Assembly (NCBI GenBank): GCA_017386805.1 | Contig: JAFOGM010000331.1 | Coordinates: 1 to 11,163 of the forward strand | Direction: 5' to 3' | Length of the DNA stretch: 11,163 nt | Source: Bacillota bacterium | GTDB lineage: Bacteria; Bacillota; Clostridia; Peptostreptococcales; Anaerovoracaceae | Shown: piece after piece, positions 5,739 through 11,163 of the stretch | How the letters are laid out: every line of letters begins with the position of its first letter | How positions within the stretch are numbered: position 1 is the stretch's first letter | Position numbers and translations under genes: made by a program | The notes under the pieces: model-generated | What the model saw: the letters and a program-made list of their open reading frames with translations, nothing else | Told to the model about the DNA's origin: nothing | Database searches by the model: none

Positions 5739-7379
5739 ATGAAAGATAGAATTATGAAGATCATGAAGGATCTGGTTGCTTTTGATAGTATCAGTGATTC
5801 CAAAAAAGAAGTCCCATGTGCTGCTTATATTTATGACTTCCTCAGTGCGATTCCGTATTTCAAAGACCATCCGGAAAATGTGGGTTTGTTACAGATTCCC
5901 GGTGATGCCCATGGAAGAACCGTTCCTTACGCCTTCCTGAAGGGAAATAACAACAATACCGTCGTTATGATGGGACATTTCGACGTAGTGAATGCTGAAG
6001 TTTACGGCGAAGCGGAAGGTCTGGCTTTTACCATTGGCGAAGAGCTGGAAGCGGCTCTGGCGAAAAAAGCACTGAATCCTGTACAGAGAGCAGACATGGA
6101 GTCCGGCGAATGGATCTGGGGAAGAGGGGCTGCCGATATGAAGGGTGGTCTGGCCATCCACATGGCTCTGTTTGAACAGTACGCGGAAAAAGCCCAGAAG
6201 GGTGAACTGGCCGGTTCTCTGTTCTTCATGGCCGTTCCCGATGAAGAATCCTATTCTGCAGGGATGAGAGCAGGTGCTCAGGTCCTGAGAGAATTCAAGA
6301 GAAAATATGATCTGGATTATAAATTGCTGGTTGACCCGGAACCCACCAATGTTGCGGATGGAAAGCAGATCATGTCCATCGGTTCCGTAGGGAAGTGTAT
6401 GCCGGTGGTTATGGTGCAGGGGGTTACGGCTCATGTAGGTATGTGCTTCAACGGAATTTCTCCGCTGGGAATTTTGTCCGGCATTTACCTGAGAACCAAT
6501 GGAAGTCTGGAATTCTCCGATTGTTATGAAGGCGAAGCGACGATGCCGCCTACCTGGACCAATCTGCGCGATATGAAGGAAATCTACGACGTATCCATTC
6601 CTTATCGTGCATCCGGTTACTTCACCGTACTCAGCTTCTCTCAGACTCCGGATCAGATTCTGGCCAAGCTGAGAAAGATTTCCGAAGAGGTATTTGAAGA
6701 GCAGGTGACCAAGCTGAACGATACCTATCAGGAATTTAAGAAGATGAATAAGTTTGAATCCAGAGAAAAGCTGCATTACGATACTCTGGTCATGAGCTTT
6801 GCGGAACTGATCCAGCAGCTGAAGGATCAGGACGAAGCAGGTTTTGCAGCCTTCTACAAAGGAGCGTATGAAGAAATCGCAGCGAAAACCGCCAGCGGCG
6901 AACTGAATTACCCGTCGGCAACCATTGCTCTCATGGATAAGGTCCTGAACTATGCAGACATCAAACAGCCTTTGGTACTGCTGGGCTTTGCACCGCCTTA
7001 TTATCCGGCCGTTCACAGCGATCTGATCGCTGGTAAGGAAGGCGCAGGTACCGATGCATATAACTTCGTGAAGGAAGCTGCCAAGGCTTACGGCCAGGAA
7101 ATGAACTATGAAAATTACTTCATGGGTATTTCCGATGCCAGCTACAGCTGCATGGACCATCCCTTCGATTACAATGCGTTCTCCACCAATACACCTATGT
7201 GGGGCGATCTCTACAGCCTGGACTTCGAAGCCATCGAAGAAATCGGAATTCCGGCGGTCATCTATGGTCCCATCGGTAAGGAATACCATCAGTGGACGGA
7301 ACGCGTCAACAAGAAGAGCCTGTTAGAAGTGGTTCCGGCTGTGACCCAGCAGCTTCTGGAACATCTGTGGGCGAAGTAA
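5739..7379 (+). CDS. RocB-like M20-family metallopeptidase/amidohydrolase
   Basis: This 546-residue cytosolic di-zinc hydrolase of the M20 clan resembles Bacillus RocB, an arginine-utilization protein whose exact reaction is not established. Visible M20 landmarks: MMGHFDVVN with metal ligand H80 and D82; WIWGRGAADMKGG with bridging D133; AVPDEE with the catalytic/ligand pair E169-E170; LLVDPEPT with D199/E201; and AHVG (H232) in the dimerisation domain. RocB-specific traits are the total length near 550, the block VNAEVYGEAEGLAF after the first ligand, and EATMPPTWTNLRDMKEIYDVSIPYRA. The signature TTVVMMGH-type core and no signal peptide indicate an intracellular enzyme. GGGAGGG (5726-5732), six bases before the ATG, supports the start. 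It stands alone between a promoter and its own terminator, not in an arginine or ornithine operon, so the substrate could be another amide or peptide. Family sure; reaction not. Confidence 0.9.
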   Translation: MKDRIMKIMKDLVAFDSISDSKKEVPCAAYIYDFLSAIPYFKDHPENVGLLQIPGDAHGRTVPYAFLKGNNNNTVVMMGHFDVVNAEVYGEAEGLAFTIGEELEAALAKKALNPVQRADMESGEWIWGRGAADMKGGLAIHMALFEQYAEKAQKGELAGSLFFMAVPDEESYSAGMRAGAQVLREFKRKYDLDYKLLVDPEPTNVADGKQIMSIGSVGKCMPVVMVQGVTAHVGMCFNGISPLGILSGIYLRTNGSLEFSDCYEGEATMPPTWTNLRDMKEIYDVSIPYRASGYFTVLSFSQTPDQILAKLRKISEEVFEEQVTKLNDTYQEFKKMNKFESREKLHYDTLVMSFAELIQQLKDQDEAGFAAFYKGAYEEIAAKTASGELNYPSATIALMDKVLNYADIKQPLVLLGFAPPYYPAVHSDLIAGKEGAGTDAYNFVKEAAKAYGQEMNYENYFMGISDASYSCMDHPFDYNAFSTNTPMWGDLYSLDFEAIEEIGIPAVIYGPIGKEYHQWTERVNKKSLLEVVPAVTQQLLEHLWAK

Positions 7380-7389
7380 ATATAGTGTC

Positions 7390-7422
7390 AAAGGAGCTGT
7401 CAGAAATGACAGCTCTTTTTTT
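7390..7422 (+). terminator. Intrinsic terminator of the RocB-like gene
   Basis: GAGCTGTCA (7394-7402 region) pairs with TGACAGCTC (7407-7415) around a GAAA loop, extended by AAA/TTT pairs, and followed by a run of T. It starts ten bases after the stop codon. The left arm AAAGGAGCTGTC repeats the arm of the terminator at 2302. Confidence 0.92.
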
Positions 7423-7431
7423 CGGAATACC

Positions 7432-7461
7432 TTGTCAAAGAAGTCAGAAAAATAGTATAAT
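7432..7461 (+). promoter_or_regulatory. Sigma-A promoter of mscS (and probably the pyr genes)
   Basis: TTGTCA (7432-7437) is followed after 18 bases by consensus TATAAT (7456-7461). It is the only clear promoter seen between here and the end of the window, so it may drive mscS, pyrB, pyrF and pyrK together. Confidence 0.75.
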
Positions 7462-7477
7462 AATTTGATATGTTCTT

Positions 7478-7495
7478 AAGGAGGACAAAAGGAGG
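7478..7495 (+). promoter_or_regulatory. Tandem Shine-Dalgarno sequences before mscS
   Basis: Two ribosome binding sequences stand in a row: AAGGAGG (7478-7484) and AAAAGGAGG (ending 7495). The second is eight bases from the ATG at 7504 and fixes the start. The first has no start codon at a proper distance, so it is either a standby site for the ribosome or a chance duplication. Confidence 0.6.
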
Positions 7496-7503
7496 AAAGA
7501 GAT

Positions 7504-8334
7504 ATGAATATGACATTGGAAAATTTGGGTATGATGGGTGGTATGACACTTGTAACAGGCCTGGCTTTTTTAGGTCCGGTTCTGAAGGCGATTTTAGTCG
7601 TGGTCATCGGTTCGATCCTGATTAAGACTGCGAAGAAAATACTGAAAAGAACGCTGGAAAAAACCCAGCTGGATCCGGTAATGCATCCTTTTGTGATCAG
7701 CATCGCTAATATTCTCATGTGGGTGATCGTGGTCATGATGGTTCTGCCTGTCTTTGGTATCGAAGCTACATCCATCGTGGCAGTTCTGGGTACCTGTGGT
7801 GCAGCAGTAGCTCTGGCTTTGAAAGACAGCTTGGCTAACGTAGCCGGTGGTGTTCTCATCAGCATCAACAAGCCCTTTACCAAGGGTGATTACATCAACA
7901 ATATGAGTGTGGAAGGTACCGTAGATCAGATCGATATTCTTTGCACCACCATTCACACTGTAGATAATAAGATCATTACGATCCCCAACGGTACTTTATC
8001 CAACAGTACCATCATCAACTACAGCCGTTCCGACCTGAGACGTCTGGATCTGAAATTCTCCATCGGCTATGGCGACAGCATCGACCAGGCCAAAGATGCC
8101 ATTCTGGCAGTTGCTGAAAGCAGCGGCCTGATGGTTTCTGAGCCGGAACCCATGGTGGGCGTAGACAGTCACGGTGACAGCGCTATCATCTTAGTGGCCA
8201 AGCTGTGGGTAAAAACTCCCGATTACTGGGATCTGTACTACTACATGAATCAGAATGTAAAAGAAGCCTTCGACGAGCAGGGGATCTCCATTCCCTTCCC
8301 GCAGATGGATGTACATATGGATAAAACAAAATAG
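7504..8334 (+). CDS. mscS: Small-conductance mechanosensitive channel, MscS family
   Basis: This 276-residue inner-membrane channel forms a heptamer that releases solutes on osmotic downshock. It has the canonical three-helix MscS plan: TM1 about 22-41 (LGPVLKAILVVVIGSILI), TM2 about 63-84, and the pore-lining TM3 at 88-118, rich in Gly and Ala (VLGTCGAAVALALKDSLANVAGG). The conserved beta-domain follows, with INKPFTKGDY, VEGTVDQI, IITIPNGTLSNSTIINYSR (147-165) and the cytoplasmic cage. Length is close to the E. coli protein (286), so there are no added domains. It has its own promoter after the RocB-like gene's terminator. No terminator separates it from pyrB, which begins 28 bases later. 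Pairing with the nearby trkAH genes makes osmotic-balance sense, but those are divergent and not co-transcribed. Confidence 0.95.
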   Translation: MNMTLENLGMMGGMTLVTGLAFLGPVLKAILVVVIGSILIKTAKKILKRTLEKTQLDPVMHPFVISIANILMWVIVVMMVLPVFGIEATSIVAVLGTCGAAVALALKDSLANVAGGVLISINKPFTKGDYINNMSVEGTVDQIDILCTTIHTVDNKIITIPNGTLSNSTIINYSRSDLRRLDLKFSIGYGDSIDQAKDAILAVAESSGLMVSEPEPMVGVDSHGDSAIILVAKLWVKTPDYWDLYYYMNQNVKEAFDEQGISIPFPQMDVHMDKTK

Positions 8335-8362
8335 TTAATAGTAAGCAATGAGAGGAGATACC

Positions 8363-9490
8363 ATGGATCAGAAAACAATGGAAATTTTAAAGGGACTGAA
8401 AGGCAGAAGCCTGATGGCACCCTTCGACTTCAGCGTGGAAGAACTGGATGCCCTGTTCTGCCTGGGAGATGATATCATCGATCATCCGGAAAAATATGCT
8501 GCGATCTGCAGCAACAAAATCTTAGCCACCCTGTTCTATGAACCCAGTACCAGAACCCGACTGAGTTTCGAAACTGCCATGTGCAGACTGGGCGGTAAGG
8601 TGATTGGCTTTGCAGACCCCAAGGCAAGCTCCGTATCCAAGGGCGAAACCATCGGTGATACTGCGAGAATCATCGGCGGCTATGCAGATATCATGGCCAT
8701 GAGACACTTCGTGGAAGGGGCGCAGAAGGCGGCTGCCATGAGCTGTTCCATTCCGGTGATCAATGCCGGTGACGGCGGCCATCAGCATCCGACCCAGACG
8801 CTGGCAGACCTGATGACCATCCACAGACTGAAGGGCCACTTCGACAATCTGACCATCGGTATGTGCGGGGACCTGAAGTATGGTCGTACCGTACACTCCC
8901 TCTTAATGGCAATGTCCCGCTATGAAAATGTGAAATTCGTGTTCGTTGCTCCCGATGAACTGAAGATGCCCCAGCACCTGATTGAAGAATTGGGCGACTC
9001 CATCAGTTTCGTGGAAACCAAGAGCATGGAAGAAGCAATGCCCCAGCTGGATGTTCTTTATATGACCCGCGTTCAGCAGGAACGTTTCGATGACAAGGAA
9101 CAGTATGAACGCCTGAAGGACAGCTACATTCTGGACAAGGAAAAGATGGCGCTGGCCAAGGAAGATATGATGGTTCTCCATCCGCTGCCCCGCGTCAATG
9201 AAATCGAGTTCGATGTGGACGAAGATCCGAGAGCTCTGTACTTCGATCAGGCAATCTATGGCATGTACGTAAGAATGGCCCTGATTGTAGCACTGCTGGG
9301 TCTGGAACCCGGTGTAACCACCTGGGAAAAGACCAAGCGTCTGCCCATTGAGATCCATCCGGAAGCGAAGGCAGTTCCCTGTACCAATCCGAAATGTGTA
9401 ACTAACAACGACCGTGCAGTAAAACCGCTGGCCCGTCCCACCGAAGATGGCCACTGGGCATGTGAATACTGCGACACCGTGATGAAATAA
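8363..9490 (+). CDS. pyrB: Aspartate carbamoyltransferase catalytic chain with C-terminal PyrI-type zinc domain
   Basis: It condenses carbamoyl phosphate with aspartate, the committed step of UMP synthesis, in the cytosol. Residues 1-310 are a complete catalytic chain: YEPSTRTRLSFE (59-70, phosphate binding), SSVSKGET (89-96, mobile active-site loop with K93), HPTQT (142-146), DLKYGRTVHSL (170-180), TRVQQER (235-241) and HPLPRVNEI (273-281). A linker leads to a C-terminal module, residues 340-375, with C340, C345, C367 and C370: CTNPKC then CEYC. This is the Cys-x4-Cys...Cys-x2-Cys layout and local sequence of the PyrI zinc domain (E. coli spacing 5, 24, 3; here 5, 22, 3). PyrI's nucleotide-binding domain is absent and no pyrI follows. 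An upstream ATG at 8348 is rejected as start because the only Shine-Dalgarno sequence (AGAGGAG, 8351-8357) lies inside that extension. No PyrR-type attenuator is seen before the gene. Confidence 0.95.
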   Translation: MDQKTMEILKGLKGRSLMAPFDFSVEELDALFCLGDDIIDHPEKYAAICSNKILATLFYEPSTRTRLSFETAMCRLGGKVIGFADPKASSVSKGETIGDTARIIGGYADIMAMRHFVEGAQKAAAMSCSIPVINAGDGGHQHPTQTLADLMTIHRLKGHFDNLTIGMCGDLKYGRTVHSLLMAMSRYENVKFVFVAPDELKMPQHLIEELGDSISFVETKSMEEAMPQLDVLYMTRVQQERFDDKEQYERLKDSYILDKEKMALAKEDMMVLHPLPRVNEIEFDVDEDPRALYFDQAIYGMYVRMALIVALLGLEPGVTTWEKTKRLPIEIHPEAKAVPCTNPKCVTNNDRAVKPLARPTEDGHWACEYCDTVMK

Positions 9491-9502
9491 AGGAGAATAA
9501 AA

Positions 9503-10429
9503 ATGATTGACCAGCTGATCAAGAAAATTAAAGAAACCGGAAATCCCACCGTCGTTGGTTTAGACCCCACTCTGGTGATGATCCCCAACTATCTGAAGAA
9601 AGAAATGTTCGAAAAGTACGGAAAGACTCCCAAGGCTGTGGCTGAAATGTTTGTGGAATTCAACCGTCTGATCATCGATGCAACTTACGACCTGATCCCG
9701 GCAGTAAAGCCTCAGATCGCGATGTATGAAAAGTTCGGTCTGGACGGTCTGGATGCTTACATCCGTACCTGTGAATATGCAAGATCCAAGGGCCTGGTAG
9801 TCATCGGCGACATCAAGCGCGGTGACATCGGTTCCACCGCAGAAGCGTATGCAGGCCACATCGACGGCTGCGATATCGAAGGCGAACACTTCGATCTGTG
9901 GAAGGAAGATTATATCACCATCAATCCGTATCTGGGCGTGGATGGCATCGAACCCTTCCTGAAGGTTCTGAGAAAGGACGAAAAGGGTATTTTCGTTCTG
10001 GTAAGAACCTCCAACCCCTCCAGCGGTGAACTGCAGGATAAGATGATGGAAGATACCTATATGTACAATCAGGTTGCTGACCTGGTATCCAAGTGGGGCG
10101 AAGACACCATCGGTGAATACGGCTACTCCAAGGTGGGTGCCGTTGTTGGTGCGACCCATCCCATCCAGGGCGTGGAACTGAGAAAGAGAATGCCCCACAC
10201 CTTCTTCCTGGTACCGGGTTATGGTGCACAGGGCGGTAAGGGTGCTGACCTGAAGGGCTTCTTCGATGAAAACGGCGTTGGCTGTATCGTAAACTCTTCC
10301 AGAGGTATCATCGCAGCGTACAAGAAGGATGCCATGATCGCTGATCCGGAAACCGTAGGACCGGAATTCGCAGAAGCATCCAGAAGAGCTGTCATCGCCA
10401 TGAAGGAAGACCTGCAGAACGCATTTTAA
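9503..10429 (+). CDS. pyrF: Orotidine 5'-phosphate decarboxylase
   Basis: It performs the last step of UMP synthesis, decarboxylation of OMP, as a cytosolic TIM barrel. The catalytic array is visible: D21 in VVGLDP, K69 in PAVKPQ, and the signature DIKRGDI (103-109) with D103, K105 and D108. Phosphate-binding elements follow: VGATHP (205-210), VPGYGAQGG (237-245) and NSSRG (264-268). At 308 residues it belongs to the longer OMP decarboxylase subfamily (about 270-310) and not the short E. coli/B. subtilis type of about 240; the extra length includes the insertion after DIKRGDIG. AAAGGAG (9489-9495) overlaps the pyrB stop codon and lies seven bases before the ATG, so translation is tightly linked to pyrB. 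The next gene, pyrK, starts 12 bases after the stop. Confidence 0.97.
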   Translation: MIDQLIKKIKETGNPTVVGLDPTLVMIPNYLKKEMFEKYGKTPKAVAEMFVEFNRLIIDATYDLIPAVKPQIAMYEKFGLDGLDAYIRTCEYARSKGLVVIGDIKRGDIGSTAEAYAGHIDGCDIEGEHFDLWKEDYITINPYLGVDGIEPFLKVLRKDEKGIFVLVRTSNPSSGELQDKMMEDTYMYNQVADLVSKWGEDTIGEYGYSKVGAVVGATHPIQGVELRKRMPHTFFLVPGYGAQGGKGADLKGFFDENGVGCIVNSSRGIIAAYKKDAMIADPETVGPEFAEASRRAVIAMKEDLQNAF

Positions 10430-10441
10430 GGAGTAAGATCA

Positions 10442-11163
10442 ATGGAAGCAAAGAAAATCGTAAAGGCGAAGATCCTTTCCAATCGTTCCCTCGCGACCAA
10501 TATCATGGAGATGAAGCTGCAGGTTCCTGAAGTTTCTTCTCTGGCAAAGCCGGGCCAGTTCGTTAATGTTTACATCGACGACAAATCCCTGATCCTGCCC
10601 AGACCCATCAGTATCTGCGATGCAGATGAAGAAGTGCTGACTCTGATCTACGCTGTAGTAGGTAAGGGCAGCTTATGGATGTCCGAATGTGCTGCTGGCC
10701 AGGAAATCCGCGTATCCACTCCCATGGGTAACGGCTTCGATCTGTCTGCTTTAAAGGAAGGCGACACCGCGCTGCTGATTGGCGGTGGGATCGGTTCCTG
10801 CCCCATGCTGAAGACCGCAAAGGTTCTGAAGGAAAAGGGCGTAAAGCTGAACGTAGCCATCGGTTTTAGAGATGAACCCTTCCTGGAAGAAGAATTCAAG
10901 GCGCTGGGCGCCAACGTGATCGTGGCAACCGACTCCGGTCGTGTGGGTTATCATGGTACCGCGTTGGCAGCTGCCATGGATAACGGCATGGATTGTGACC
11001 ACTGGTTCACCTGCGGTCCCAAGATCATGCTGAAGTTCGTAGCCAAGGAAGCCATGGCTCGCGATAAGGATGCTCAGGTATCCATGGAAGAACGCATGGG
11101 CTGCGGCTACGGTGCTTGCGTGGGCTGTGTTGTAGATATTCTGGAAAAGGGTGCAGAAGCTCC
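10442..11163 (+). CDS. pyrK: Dihydroorotate dehydrogenase B, electron transfer subunit (3' end cut by window)
   Basis: This is the FAD and [2Fe-2S] subunit that passes electrons from the PyrD catalytic subunit to NAD+, allowing dihydroorotate oxidation without oxygen. 240 residues are present, with no stop before the window ends. Visible in order: a ferredoxin-reductase-like barrel with PGQFVNVY and the flavin motif LPRPISI (52-58), the nucleotide-binding LLIGGGIGSCP (111-121), a TCGP motif (190-193), and the iron-sulphur loop MGCGYGACVGC, with C221, C226 and C229 as three of the four expected cluster ligands; a fourth should follow shortly after the window edge. AAGGAG overlapping the pyrF stop is eight bases from the ATG. 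The class 1B dehydrogenase predicts pyrD as the next gene, as in other Clostridia. Confidence 0.96.
   Translation, partial: MEAKKIVKAKILSNRSLATNIMEMKLQVPEVSSLAKPGQFVNVYIDDKSLILPRPISICDADEEVLTLIYAVVGKGSLWMSECAAGQEIRVSTPMGNGFDLSALKEGDTALLIGGGIGSCPMLKTAKVLKEKGVKLNVAIGFRDEPFLEEEFKALGANVIVATDSGRVGYHGTALAAAMDNGMDCDHWFTCGPKIMLKFVAKEAMARDKDAQVSMEERMGCGYGACVGCVVDILEKGAEA

Noticed and set aside
5889..7289. Open frame of 466 codons on the minus strand inside the RocB-like gene
   Set aside because: It lies wholly opposite a well-supported M20 gene, its product shows no recognisable motif and is rich in His, Ile and Phe as expected from the reverse complement of biased codons, and no ribosome binding site is evident.
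8348..8362. Earlier ATG that would add five residues (MRGDT) to PyrB
   Set aside because: The Shine-Dalgarno sequence AGAGGAG lies inside this extension and serves the ATG at 8363; nothing suitable precedes 8348.

Overview
The window looks like chromosomal core sequence from an anaerobic, probably spore-forming Firmicute of the class Clostridia. The evidence is a pyruvate:ferredoxin oxidoreductase, a GerMN-domain lipoprotein, a small sporulation-type hydrophobic protein, a RocB-like peptidase, strong AGGAGG-type ribosome binding sites, sigma-A-type promoters, short U-tailed terminators, and a pyrF-pyrK order typical of Clostridia. I cannot fix the genus. I see no mobile element, phage gene, CRISPR array, tRNA or rRNA.

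Layout. (1) Positions 1-476 hold the 3' end of nifJ (pyruvate:ferredoxin oxidoreductase) and its terminator. (2) Positions 550-2354 form a two-gene unit with its own promoter: a GerMN lipoprotein tightly coupled to an ADP-ribosylglycohydrolase-family protein, closed by a 14-bp-stem terminator. (3) Positions 2386-2493 on the minus strand hold a previously easy-to-miss 35-codon gene for a small Cys-containing hydrophobic protein, preceded by a long hairpin. (4) Positions 2604-5561 on the minus strand hold a trkA-trkH potassium uptake operon with a clear promoter and terminator. (5) Divergent from it at 5739-7379 is a RocB-like M20 metallopeptidase with its own terminator. (6) From 7432 onwards one promoter appears to drive mscS, and the pyrimidine genes pyrB, pyrF and pyrK follow with gaps of only 12-28 bases. 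The last gene runs off the window.

Functional themes are potassium and osmotic balance (TrkAH uptake and MscS release) and de novo UMP synthesis (aspartate carbamoyltransferase, OMP decarboxylase, dihydroorotate dehydrogenase electron-transfer subunit). The most interesting signal is in PyrB. Its C-terminus carries a four-cysteine module with the spacing and local sequence of the zinc domain of the regulatory chain PyrI, but without PyrI's nucleotide-binding domain, and no pyrI gene lies at the place where Clostridia usually have it. This looks like a reduced PyrB-PyrI fusion.
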